The translations under genes and the position numbers were made by a program. From NCBI GenBank assembly GCA_023394875.1, contig JAEXAB010000004.1:124001-188000 (forward strand): a DNA stretch of 64,000 nt, written 5' to 3'. Positions within the stretch are counted from its first letter, which is position 1. The number at the start of each line of letters is the position of its first letter. This stretch comes from Bacillota bacterium. GTDB lineage: Bacteria; Bacillota; Clostridia; Christensenellales; DTU072. Under the pieces are notes generated by a model. That model worked only from the letters and a program-made list of their open reading frames with translations, did no database searches and was not told the origin of the DNA. Below, one piece after another: positions 16,588-24,800 of this stretch.

Positions 16588-17370
16588 ATGACGGTTTACG
16601 TAGAAATTATTTTTTTATCGAATTTTTGTATTGACGCTTTTATCTTTTGTCTGGTAAATACTATTCTAAAGGTAAAAAGCAGTATATTACGAATAATTTT
16701 TGCCGCCTTTATTGGGGGGCTTTGTTCGGCAGTTTATCCGTTTATCGGGCAGTATGCTAATATAATGAAAATAGCATTAGGTCTAGTTTTGCCGTTTTTC
16801 TTTCGCAAAATAGCCATTTTCAAGGATTATATAATAACCTTATCTGTATTTTTGACAGTTAGTTTTTCTTTGGCTGGCTGTGTATACCTACTTAACGGAT
16901 TTTCTCTAAAAAACGTATCTTTTTCGCCGGTAACGTACGGGATTTTTCCCATTCTTTTTTGCTCTTCGGGGCTAATTTTAACATTTATGTGCGGCAATAC
17001 GATAACCAAGCTTTTACCACAACGGACGAAAAATGAAAACTATTATAAGGTGGTCATAGAAAATGAGAACGCGAGGGTAAGTTCGATAGCGTATTATGAC
17101 AGCGGAAATCGGGTTTTCGCTAATAATGGCGAACGTGTTGTATTTGTCAGTGAGGATATCTATAATAAGCTAATGCCCGCTAAAGAAAAAAGCATAGTGG
17201 TGTCCACCATAAACGGAAAACGCCTTGTAAAAACCACCGATGCTAAGGTACAGATATATTTCGGAGAAAATGAGAATAAAATATACTATGCTTGCATAGG
17301 GTTAGGGAATATGGAAAACGTTGACCAAAAAATATTATTACACGCAGAAATGCTCGGGGGCGAAATATGA
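16588..17370 (+). CDS. spoIIGA: SpoIIGA, pro-SigE processing aspartic protease
   Basis: SpoIIGA is the membrane-embedded aspartic protease that removes the pro-sequence of SigE when signalled from the forespore. The 260 residues show an N-terminal half of about five membrane helices (1-140). The C-terminal cytosolic protease domain has its catalytic aspartate in DSGN (171-174). GGAG precedes the start. The stop overlaps the sigE start by 4 bases. SpoIIR, which triggers SpoIIGA, is not in this window. Identification is solid because the sigE partner gene follows directly. Confidence 0.95.
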   Translation: MTVYVEIIFLSNFCIDAFIFCLVNTILKVKSSILRIIFAAFIGGLCSAVYPFIGQYANIMKIALGLVLPFFFRKIAIFKDYIITLSVFLTVSFSLAGCVYLLNGFSLKNVSFSPVTYGIFPILFCSSGLILTFMCGNTITKLLPQRTKNENYYKVVIENENARVSSIAYYDSGNRVFANNGERVVFVSEDIYNKLMPAKEKSIVVSTINGKRLVKTTDAKVQIYFGENENKIYYACIGLGNMENVDQKILLHAEMLGGEI

Positions 17371-18068
17371 AAAACTTTATTAAAAAAATCATACGATGGA
17401 TAAAAAAATTCTTTGGAAGAGAGAAGAACGAACTTAACTACATAGTATCCTTACCCACTCCGTTAAATGAGGACGAAGAAGCAATAGCTATCGCGGCGCT
17501 TGATATAGGCGACGAAGACGCAAAAAATCTTCTCATCGAAAGAAATCTGCGGTTAGTTGTCTATATAGCCAAAAGATTTGATAACACGGGCATTGATATG
17601 GACGAATTAATTTCGGTAGGGACTTTGGGACTGATTAAAGCGGTAAAAAGCTATAATTCGGAAAAGAAAATAAAACTGGCAACGTACGCCTCAAGATGTA
17701 TAGAGAACGAAATTCTGATGTTTTTGCGGAAAATGGTCAAAACGAAAGCCGAAGTTAGTTTAGATGAACCGCTAAACGTCGATTGGGAAGGCAATCAGCT
17801 GGTACTAAGCGACATACTTGGGACCGATAGTGAAATGATATATAAGGACATAGAAACGCGCGTTGAGAGCGATATTCTAAAAGAACTTTATGACAAGCTG
17901 GACGAAAGAGACCGGGAAATTGTTGGTTTACGTTACGGTTTGTACGGCAGAGAAGAAAAAACCCAAAAAGAAATAGCCGATATGATGAATATTTCTCAGT
18001 CCTATATAAGCAGATTAGAAAAGAAGATATTAAGTAAACTCAAAAAAGATTTCTTAAAATGTGAATAG
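17367..18068 (+). CDS. sigE: Pro-SigE, early mother-cell sigma factor
   Basis: This sigma-70-family factor directs early mother-cell gene expression in sporulation. The 233 residues begin with a basic, amphipathic stretch (MKNFIKKIIRWIKKFFG) that fits the membrane-associated pro-sequence removed by SpoIIGA. Region 2 is recognisable in 'NLRLVVYIAKRFDNTG', 'DELISVGTLGLIKAV' and 'YASRCIENEILMFLR'. Region 4 is in 'LRYGLYGREEKTQKEIADMM' and 'ISQSYISRLEKKIL'. It is translationally coupled to spoIIGA (ATGA overlap). Confidence 0.95.
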   Translation: MKNFIKKIIRWIKKFFGREKNELNYIVSLPTPLNEDEEAIAIAALDIGDEDAKNLLIERNLRLVVYIAKRFDNTGIDMDELISVGTLGLIKAVKSYNSEKKIKLATYASRCIENEILMFLRKMVKTKAEVSLDEPLNVDWEGNQLVLSDILGTDSEMIYKDIETRVESDILKELYDKLDERDREIVGLRYGLYGREEKTQKEIADMMNISQSYISRLEKKILSKLKKDFLKCE

Positions 18069-18088
18069 TTTTTTTATTTTAACAAATA

Positions 18089-18130
18089 CTTCCTTATGCG
18101 GTAAAAGGGTCATTTTGCTACATAAGGAGG
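18089..18130 (+). promoter_or_regulatory. sigG leader hairpin that hides the ribosome-binding site
   Basis: CTTCCTTATG (18089-18098) can pair along its whole length with CATAAGGAGG (18121-18130), using one G-U pair, around a 22-base loop. The right arm contains the complete Shine-Dalgarno sequence AAGGAGG (18124-18130), 6 bases before the sigG ATG. Folding should therefore block sigG translation, especially on read-through mRNA from spoIIGA-sigE. A leader hairpin limiting sigG expression is known in Bacillus subtilis; the equivalence here is inference. Confidence 0.75.
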
Positions 18131-18136
18131 TTTTTT

Positions 18137-18904
18137 ATGTCTCACAAAGTGACAATTACCGGTATATCCACCTCACAGTTGCCGAAGCTTACAGCTAAAG
18201 AGAGCGAAGAACTGCTGTTAAGAATAAAAAACGGCGAAGAAAATTTGCGGGATACTTTTATTGAAGGGAATATGCGGCTAGTTCTTAGCATGGTGCAGAG
18301 ATTCCGTTCCGACAAGGGTTGTTCCGACGACTTGTTCCAAGTTGGTATGCTGGGACTTATTAAGGCTTTGGATAATTTCGACGTGACGTTAAACGTGAGG
18401 TTTTCCACATACGCAGTACCGATGATATTAGGAGAGATACGCAGATATCTACGCGAAGGAACGGCTCTCAAAGTAGGAAGAAACCAAAGAGATATAGCAT
18501 ACAAGGCAATGCAGGCGAGAGATAAACTGGAACTATCTAAGAGTAACGAAGTTACCTTAAACGAAATCGCCGCCGAAATTTGCGTACCGTACAGAGAAGT
18601 AGTAAGCGCGCTTGACGCTATAAGTGAGCCGGTATCTTTATACGAAGCGGCTTACAATGACGGAGAAGACAGCATAACCGTAATGGACCAAATAAGCGAC
18701 AGCATAACCGAAGAAGACGTGCTAAATAACCTTACCTTGAAAGAAGAAATCAAAAAACTGCCCGAAAGAGAAAAGAGCGTAATAAAAATGAGATACTTTC
18801 TTGGGAAAACACAAATGGAAATTTCCAACGCTCTAAATATCAGTCAAGCGCAAGTTAGCAGACTGGAAAAAAGCGCGATAGAACATCTGAAAACCGCATT
18901 TTAA
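18137..18904 (+). CDS. sigG: SigG, late forespore sigma factor
   Basis: This sigma factor directs late forespore genes after engulfment. The 255 residues have no pro-sequence. The N-terminal 'HKVTITGISTSQLPKLTA' motif is typical of SigG. Region 2 includes 'EGNMRLVLSMVQRFRSD', 'DDLFQVGMLGLIKALDNFD' and 'FSTYAVPMILGEIRRYLRE'; region 4 ends in 'LNISQAQVSRLEKSAIEHLK'. The optimal AAGGAGG site is locked in a predicted hairpin. The gene lies 68 bases after sigE and ends before a terminator. Confidence 0.95.
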   Translation: MSHKVTITGISTSQLPKLTAKESEELLLRIKNGEENLRDTFIEGNMRLVLSMVQRFRSDKGCSDDLFQVGMLGLIKALDNFDVTLNVRFSTYAVPMILGEIRRYLREGTALKVGRNQRDIAYKAMQARDKLELSKSNEVTLNEIAAEICVPYREVVSALDAISEPVSLYEAAYNDGEDSITVMDQISDSITEEDVLNNLTLKEEIKKLPEREKSVIKMRYFLGKTQMEISNALNISQAQVSRLEKSAIEHLKTAF

Positions 18905-18914
18905 TGCCATTTCA

Positions 18915-18942
18915 GTATAAAAACGCCGTCTTCAACATATTA
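18915..18942 (+). promoter_or_regulatory. Candidate SigG-type promoter for the YlmC-like gene
   Basis: GTATA (18915-18919), a 16-base gap and CATATTA (18936-18942) resemble the forespore sigma consensus (GHATR / CATNNTA, usually 17-18 apart). The -10 lies in the loop of the sigG terminator. Transcription would start near 18949, leaving a leader of about 16 bases that contains AGGA (18949-18952). Confidence 0.45.
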
Positions 18943-18964
18943 TTTGTTAGGACGGTGTTTTTTT
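18921..18964 (+). terminator. Intrinsic terminator after sigG, abutting the next start codon
   Basis: AAACGCCGTC (18921-18930) pairs with GACGGTGTTT (18951-18960), with one G-U pair, around a 20-base loop, then a T-run from 18958 to 18964. The very next base is the A of the ATG at 18965. Confidence 0.8.
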
Positions 18965-19273
18965 ATGAACAATATTGCTTATACATTCTGCGAATTAAGA
19001 GAGAGAGAAGTAATCAACGTCGCAGACGGCAGGCGGCTTGGTAGGCTAAACGATATGGCGTTTGGAATGAACGGCTGTATTTTGGGGATAATCGTGCCCG
19101 GAGAAAAGAACTTTTTTCGGAATCTTACCGGCAGTGACAATATTTTTATACCCTGGGAGTGCGTGTTAAAAATAGGCACCGACGTAATTTTGGCGGATCT
19201 GAATAATAATATGAATTTCTGCAATCACAGAGATAATTGCAACAGAAGCATAGGCTGCACACAATGCACGTAA
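18965..19273 (+). CDS. YlmC/YmxH-family sporulation PRC-barrel protein
   Basis: This is a small PRC-barrel protein of the YlmC/YmxH family, often found in spore formers beside sigG; the molecular role is unknown. I use ATG 18965 (102 residues), because residues before it would come from the terminator arm. The PRC-barrel core is visible in 'LREREVINVADGRRLGRLND', 'GIIVPGEKNF' and 'IFIPWECVLKIGTDVILAD'. The last 20 residues form an extra tail with four cysteines (NFC, DNC, IGC, TQC), beyond the usual end of the family. It is separated from sigG by a terminator, with a candidate SigG-type promoter inside that terminator. Confidence 0.88.
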   Translation: MNNIAYTFCELREREVINVADGRRLGRLNDMAFGMNGCILGIIVPGEKNFFRNLTGSDNIFIPWECVLKIGTDVILADLNNNMNFCNHRDNCNRSIGCTQCT

Positions 19274-19278
19274 ATAAG

Positions 19279-19307
19279 TTTACAATTTTTGATAAAAAAG
19301 GTATAAT
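19279..19307 (+). promoter_or_regulatory. SigA promoter of nrdR
   Basis: TTTACA (19279-19284), a 17-base spacer and TATAAT (19302-19307). The expected start is near 19314, and the AGAGGA ribosome-binding site is at 19325-19330. Confidence 0.8.
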
Positions 19308-19321
19308 TTAATTATCAAAAA
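19286..19321 (+). promoter_or_regulatory. Perfect 10-bp inverted repeat around the nrdR -10 box
   Basis: TTTTTGATAA (19286-19295) and TTATCAAAAA (19312-19321) are exact reverse complements separated by 16 bases that contain the TATAAT box. This is a possible operator for a dimeric repressor, or a weak A/T hairpin ending the ylmC transcript. It does not look like the known NrdR box. Confidence 0.5.
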
Positions 19322-19335
19322 CCGAGAGGAACTTT

Positions 19336-19803
19336 ATGAAGTGTATTTATTGCGGTAGTATGGACAGCAAAGTTATAGATTCCCGCGTCAGCGAAGACGG
19401 AAATTCCATTAGGCGCAGAAGGGAATGTCTCAATTGTTTTAAGAGATATACCACCTACGAAAAAGTAGAATCGGCGCCTTTGTTAGTCATAAAAAACAAT
19501 GGCAACAGACAGGCTTTTGATTCCGAAAAAATAAAAATAGGAATCCTCAAGGCTTGCGAAAAAAGACCGGTTCCCATATCAAAAATAGAAAATCTTGTCA
19601 GCAATATAGAAAGACAGGTGCATAACTCTTTAGCACAAGAAATAACCAGTAAAAGAATAGGAGATATGGTTATGTGCGGACTAAAGGAACTTGACGAAGT
19701 AGCCTACGTAAGGTTTGCTTCCGTTCATAGAGAATTTAAGGATATAAATACATTACTTACCGAAATAGAAAGTTTGGTTAAAGATAAGAAAAAAGAAGAA
19801 TGA
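19336..19803 (+). CDS. nrdR: NrdR, repressor of ribonucleotide reductase genes
   Basis: NrdR is a nucleotide-sensing transcriptional repressor of nrd genes. The 155 residues contain the N-terminal zinc ribbon (CIYC at 3-6 and CLNC at 31-34, with 'SRRRRECLNC'-like context). An ATP-cone domain follows, beginning around 'LLVIKNNGNRQAFDSEKIKIG'. The length is typical. It has its own promoter and overlaps the pseudouridine synthase by 4 bases. No ribonucleotide reductase gene is in the window. The family places NrdR in dNTP homeostasis; placement beside sigG is common in Clostridia. Confidence 0.96.
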   Translation: MKCIYCGSMDSKVIDSRVSEDGNSIRRRRECLNCFKRYTTYEKVESAPLLVIKNNGNRQAFDSEKIKIGILKACEKRPVPISKIENLVSNIERQVHNSLAQEITSKRIGDMVMCGLKELDEVAYVRFASVHREFKDINTLLTEIESLVKDKKKEE

Positions 19804-20642
19804 AAGAGCTTGTCTGTGCCGAAACTTCTATTAAACTAACAAAGTTTTTAGCAAAAAACCTTGTGGATTTGCCGTATTCCGCCATGCAAAAAACATTACG
19901 AAACGGCGATATAAAAATTAACGGCAAAAAAGTAAATAATGACGTTGTTATTGTTAACGGCGACGTAATTAAGATATATTATAAGGAACCTATAAAAGTT
20001 TTTCAACCGAAAATTCATTACGAAGACGATAATTTGATTATTTTTTTCAAACCTGTCAAGATAGCAAGTCAAGGGGAGAACTCTTTTGAAAATAAAGTTA
20101 AAGAGTTTATAAACAATGATTATATTCTATGCCACCGCCTGGACACAAATACTCAAGGTTTAATAATTTTTGCTAAAAACGAAAATGCTTTTGAGGAAGT
20201 TAAATTAGCTTTTAGTAACAGAGAGATAGAAAAGCATTATTTTGCTGCGGTTTATGGAAAAATAGAAAAGGCGCAAACCTTTATTGATTATCTTGTTAAG
20301 GACAGCGACAATTCCAGCGTTAAGATTTTTGCAAACGAAGTGCCTTTTTCTCAAAAAATAATAACCAAAGTTACTCCCTTGTCGTATTTTGATAACGTAA
20401 CGTACTTGGACGTAGAACTGATTACGGGTCGGACACATCAAATAAGGGCGCATCTTGCGTTCAAGGGCTATCCTATAATCGGGGATAAAAAGTACGGAAA
20501 AGAAGTAATAAACAGACAGTTTAAGCAAAAAACGCAAATGCTTATGGCTTATAAGTTAGTTTTTAAGTCTGATTTACCTATTTTCAAGGTATTCAAGAAT
20601 AAAGAAATTACCGCTGATTATTCTCATTTAACTGACAATTAA
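19800..20642 (+). CDS. RluA-family pseudouridine synthase
   Basis: This enzyme isomerises uridine to pseudouridine in rRNA or tRNA. The 280 residues have an N-terminal S4 RNA-binding domain (about 1-60, 'LRNGDIKINGKKV') and a catalytic domain whose motif is 'CHRLDTNTQGLIIFAKN', with the catalytic Asp in HRLD. The later 'TGRTHQIRAHLAFKGYPIIGD' motif is also present. RluD-type is likely but the target site cannot be assigned. The start overlaps the nrdR stop (ATGA), so it is in the nrdR transcript. Confidence 0.92.
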   Translation: MKELVCAETSIKLTKFLAKNLVDLPYSAMQKTLRNGDIKINGKKVNNDVVIVNGDVIKIYYKEPIKVFQPKIHYEDDNLIIFFKPVKIASQGENSFENKVKEFINNDYILCHRLDTNTQGLIIFAKNENAFEEVKLAFSNREIEKHYFAAVYGKIEKAQTFIDYLVKDSDNSSVKIFANEVPFSQKIITKVTPLSYFDNVTYLDVELITGRTHQIRAHLAFKGYPIIGDKKYGKEVINRQFKQKTQMLMAYKLVFKSDLPIFKVFKNKEITADYSHLTDN

Positions 20643-20692
20643 ACAACTTTAATACTCCTTCGACATATATTGTATAGTGACACGGGAGCTAT

Positions 20693-21397
20693 ATGATATT
20701 GGAAGGTTTTTTTACTTTACTCAGTAATTTATTATTATTTACGTCCAGAATTGAGAATACCAATTCTTTTCCGCATCCGTTAAGCTCCGAAAAGGAAAAA
20801 GAATATTTGGAAAAATATCATAAAGACGGCGACATTGAGGCTAGGAATATCCTCATTAAACACAATTTGCGCCTGGTTGTTTTCATTGCCAAAAAATATG
20901 TAAATTATCCCGACAATGAAGACCTTATTAGTATAGGTACAATGGGACTAATTAAGGCAATTAATACTTTTGATATGACTAAAGGCTCACAGCTTGCTAC
21001 GTACGCTTCCAGATGTATAGAAAACGAAATCCTTATGACTATGCGAAATTACAAAAAAAGGTCGCAGGATATATCTATTTATGACTCCTTAAACAATAGA
21101 AGAAGCGGAGTGGAACTACCAATTATAGATTTACTTAAAACTGATGAGGAGAGCGTTTACAGTAGGATTGAAGACGAATTTCTCAATAAGTCCATAAATA
21201 TATTGATACAAAAATATCTCAACGAAAGGGAGGCGGAAATTATTTTCCAGCGGTTTGGCTTATCTACCGGTATACCCAAAACCCAACAGGCCGTTGCCGA
21301 CAGTATGGGAATATCAAGGTCATACATATCTAGAATAGAAAAGAGGGCGTTGGAAAAATTAAAATACGCAATCGAAAAGGAAAAGATGCAATTATAA
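20693..21397 (+). CDS. sigK: Pro-SigK, late mother-cell sigma factor
   Basis: This sigma factor directs late mother-cell genes such as coat and exosporium. The 234 residues start with a hydrophobic pro-sequence (MILEGFFTLLSNLLLF) followed by 'SFPHPLSSEKEKEYLEKY', which matches the pro-SigK cleavage region. Region 2 ('NLRLVVFIAKKYVN', 'DLISIGTMGLIKAI', 'YASRCIENEILMTMR') and region 4 ('SMGISRSYISRIEKRALEKL') are intact. The gene is uninterrupted: no skin-like element. The pro-sequence implies proteolytic activation by a SpoIVFB-type protease, not seen in the window. GGGAG precedes the ATG. Its promoter is unclear; CATATATT at 20664-20671 resembles a SigE -10. Confidence 0.93.
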   Translation: MILEGFFTLLSNLLLFTSRIENTNSFPHPLSSEKEKEYLEKYHKDGDIEARNILIKHNLRLVVFIAKKYVNYPDNEDLISIGTMGLIKAINTFDMTKGSQLATYASRCIENEILMTMRNYKKRSQDISIYDSLNNRRSGVELPIIDLLKTDEESVYSRIEDEFLNKSINILIQKYLNEREAEIIFQRFGLSTGIPKTQQAVADSMGISRSYISRIEKRALEKLKYAIEKEKMQL

Positions 21398-21400
21398 CCA

Positions 21401-21427
21401 AAAAACCGCTGGATATCAGCGGTTTTT
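21401..21427. terminator. Bidirectional terminator between sigK and rnpB
   Basis: AAAAACCGCTG (21401-21411) pairs with CAGCGGTTTTT (21417-21427) around a 5-base loop. It is followed by T-runs on both strands, so it can end sigK (+) and rnpB (-). Confidence 0.93.
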
Positions 21428-21434
21428 TGATGGT

Positions 21435-21753
21435 GAGTTAATCTGTAAGCCGAGTTCTGTATTTGATGACCATCTATCTAGGCTTGCCGTTGCCGGCAAG
21501 CTCGAGCGAATTTATAAAGCAAGTCGGGCAAACTATGCGCTTCATATCTTGCATCAAGTGGGGTTTACACAGCCAATTTCGTTGCCGAACTGCTGGTACG
21601 CTCTTACCGTACCTTTCCATCCTTACAAGCTTGCGCTTGCGGTTTATTTCTGTTGCACTATCCTTAAAGTTGCCTTCAGCGGACGTTATCCGTCACTCTG
21701 CCCTGTGATGCTCGGACTTTCCTCATCTTGCGATGCGGTCATCTGATTAACTC
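21435..21753 (-). ncRNA. rnpB: RNase P RNA, bacterial type A
   Basis: This is the catalytic RNA of RNase P, which matures tRNA 5' ends. Read on the minus strand, the conserved core GAGGAAAGUCCGAGC is followed by 'CAGGGCAGAGUG', the 'AAGGGUGAAA'-equivalent region 'AAGGAUGGAAAGGUACGG', 'GUAAACCCCAC', and the 3' 'ACUCGGCUUACAG'. The ends GAGTTAATC (from 21753) and GATTAACTC (to 21435) pair as helix P1, which sets the boundaries at about 319 nucleotides. The fold looks like type A rather than the type B of Bacillus. Open frames across this interval on the + strand are artefacts. A consensus promoter lies upstream and a terminator downstream. Confidence 0.95.
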
Positions 21754-21759
21754 AATAAC

Positions 21760-21788
21760 ATATTAGCACCAAACAACAAAAAAATCAA
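21760..21788 (-). promoter_or_regulatory. SigA promoter of rnpB
   Basis: On the minus strand TTGATT (21788-21783), a 17-base spacer and TAATAT (21765-21760). Six bases then lead to 21753, the predicted 5' end of the RNA, so promoter and P1 boundary agree. Confidence 0.85.
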
Positions 21789-21817
21789 GTATACGTAAAG
21801 TCGTTACGGGAATAATT

Positions 21818-21834
21818 TTTACATATTTTGTAAA
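21818..21834 (+). promoter_or_regulatory. Short palindrome upstream of the giant glucan-synthase-like gene
   Basis: TTTACA (21818-21823) and TGTAAA (21829-21834) are exact reverse complements around 5 bases, 16 bases ahead of the ATG at 21850. It could be an operator. I see no convincing promoter for this gene. Confidence 0.3.
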
Positions 21835-21849
21835 GCTTTTCGGGGTGAT

Positions 21850-24800
21850 ATGCTGATAATAGTTTTAATAATAGTCTGCTTTATGATATTGGCTTCGGCT
21901 TATTTTGCTAAAAAAGACCATCCTCAGGTGGCTTTTCGGCAAATGCGGGAACTGCCTATTGAAGAATTGATAAAATCCATTTCCGATTTGGGCAAAAATT
22001 TGCGTCAGACCGAAAAAGGCAAAGGCGTCAATTCTGTATTTATGTACAACATAATTAAAAAAGCCAACAGAATGATTGCAAAAAAGAACAGTCACAATCA
22101 GCCTTTGCAGGAAAGCGAAAAATGGCTTTATGAAAACTTTTATCTAATTTACCGCTATATTTTCGGTCAGCGCAGCCGTATGTATGACCTTCCGCATGTG
22201 GAGAATATACCCAGAATAGTTATTTTGGCAAGACAGATAGTTGATAACTCTCTCAATTCTTTAAGTGAGGAGAGAATAAGAATAGTTTTAGAACAATTAA
22301 AGATAGTTTTACCTCTAAATTTTAATGAACTTAGAGAATTTGGCAATGCGATAGGTTATGCGGTTATTGAACAGTTATACATTTTATCTAAGCGCATACT
22401 TTATCAGGAAGAGTGCAAAAATAAGGCAAAAAAATACGGATATAATACCAAACTGATGAAAAGTGATGTGTATACCTATTATTTACTTTGCGGCGGAAAT
22501 CTTACCGAAAGTGAAAAAACAAAACTGGAAAAAAGCGGAGTAATTACCAAAAATATATTACTTAGCTATAATAACACCATTTTACTCAACACCGATATGG
22601 CAAAAGGGCTTTTCGGGGCGTTGCGGGATATAAACAACCTTATGCCCATGCATATCGGCATTAAGTTTTTGGGCGCGTATCAGGAGTTATCGATTTTTAA
22701 GGACTTCAAAAGCGTGGATATCGCTACGCAGATTAGTTATTTTAATATTATCGAAAGTATAAGTGTAAATACGAAAATAAGCGAAACGTACGTCGCAAAA
22801 AAGCTCATTGAATACGCCGAATATAACAACACCGACATAAGTAACGTACTTTATGATAATAAAAGGCAGTTCAAAGAGTATTTAAGAAACAACAAGCTTA
22901 CAAAAATAAGTTCGGTATCAAAAAGATGGTGCGAAAGGCTATATATTTCGGCTATAATCTTGTTAAGTCTTGTTTCTGCTGTAAGTATCAGTCTTTTTGT
23001 AAACCTAGTAATCGGTATATTGTCCTTTTTGCCCCTAATTTATATTTGGGAAAATTTACTTAACTACTTGTTAGAGCATACGAAAAATACCGCCGACACG
23101 CCTAAAATGAACTATAAAAAAGTGCCGTATGAGCATAACGCTATGGTAGTAATCAGCGAATTTATAACATCATTTACACAATTTACCGAAAGTTTGCGCC
23201 ATGCCCAAGTTATTTTGGACGGAAATAACGACAAAAACGTTCAAGTAACTATGCTTATTGACTTAAAAGGGGGTGATGCGCCCGTTGATCCCTTAAACTT
23301 TCAAATTGAAAATTATTTGCGTGAGCAGAATTTTGACAGTCGTTTTAATGTTTTTATCCGAAAAAAAGAGAAAATAGGCAATAAATATATGGGAAAGGAA
23401 AGGAAAAGAGGAGCTATCATGGCGTTAAACAAGCTTTTGATTACCAAAAACAATGCCGACTTTCAGTATATTTATAACGAAAATTTCGTAACTCCACGAT
23501 ATATTGTCACATTGGACGCCGATAATACCATGCTGCTTGGAGAAATTTTGGATATGGTAAATATGATGGCGCATCCGTATAACGCCAAATACGACCTTTT
23601 GGCAACGCAGAATAAATATAACCTGTATTCTATTAAAACCTGTTATTCTTTGCGTTTTATGAGCGACAGCGGGCTTAGCGGTTATCCTTTCTATACCGGA
23701 CTTTATAAAAAGCTTTTTCAAAAAGAAATTTTCTGCGGCAAAGGTATTTACAGGCTCCTAAGTTTTTATAACAAACTTGAAGAAATAATACCTTCAAACA
23801 AAGTCCTTTCACACGATATTTTAGAAGGAAGCATATTGGATACCGGCAGCGGAAGCATAATTTTTGAGGATGCTCCCAGCGGATTTATTTCGGATAGAGA
23901 GAGAAGAAAACGTTGGCAAAGAGGGGATATTCAGCTCCTACCGTTTATAAAAAGCCGATGGAAGACCGACTGTGGAGAAGTTTGCGTAAAGGAAATTTCG
24001 CCGATTTATAAGTTTATAATGGCGAAAAATATCTTAGTTAACCTAAAAGAGCTGTTTGTACTAGCGGCTATCGTTGTCGGGTTGTTTTTAGGTAATTATT
24101 TTTTGTTGTGGGGCTTGGGGTTGTTTGTAGTCCCTTATATAATAAATCAGATAAAAATTCTCCGTAACGTTACTAGAAAAGTTCGTCCTTGCTATATCGT
24201 AAAAAGCACTATTTGTAACTTTTTGTTGATGTTGGAAGACTTTTTTATGCTTTCTTATTACGCAATAAGTAACGTTTGTATATTGTTTACTACCCTTAGA
24301 AGAATGTTATTAGGTAAAAAACTTCTGGAGTGGAAAACCTATTACAGCTCACAAAATTCCACGAAATTTGCTTCCTACGCGCAGGAATTTTGCATTCCTT
24401 TCCTTGTTTGTACCGTTATTTTCGGGGTGTTATGGTATTTTAACCCCGTTGGGTTATGGTTGCTTGCATATCTAGGTTTAAGCGTTATTGCTTATATTGA
24501 GTTATATCTTTTCTCAAACAAAAAGCTTAAAGGAAAGAAAATTAAGGACGAAGACAGAGAGTTTTTAGGTAAAATTGCCGAAAAGACCTACAAATATTTT
24601 CAGTATATGTCAAACGAAACAGGTTTGATAGCTGACAATCTGCAGATAAAGCCTTATAAGGGCTTAGCGAAGAATACATCTCCGACAAACATCGGTTTTT
24701 CTATGCTATCCCACGTTTGCGCCTTTTATCTTAACTATATAAATATTGATGAAGCAACGTATGAACTAAATAAAATACTGGATTGTGTGGAAAATTTGCC

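Noticed and set aside
20693..21397. Skin-like element or split sigK
   Set aside because: The reading frame is complete from pro-sequence to region 4 with no insertion.
21463..21746. Two small + strand open frames of 65-81 codons
   Set aside because: They lie wholly inside the RNase P RNA gene on the opposite strand; the conserved RNA motifs explain the sequence.
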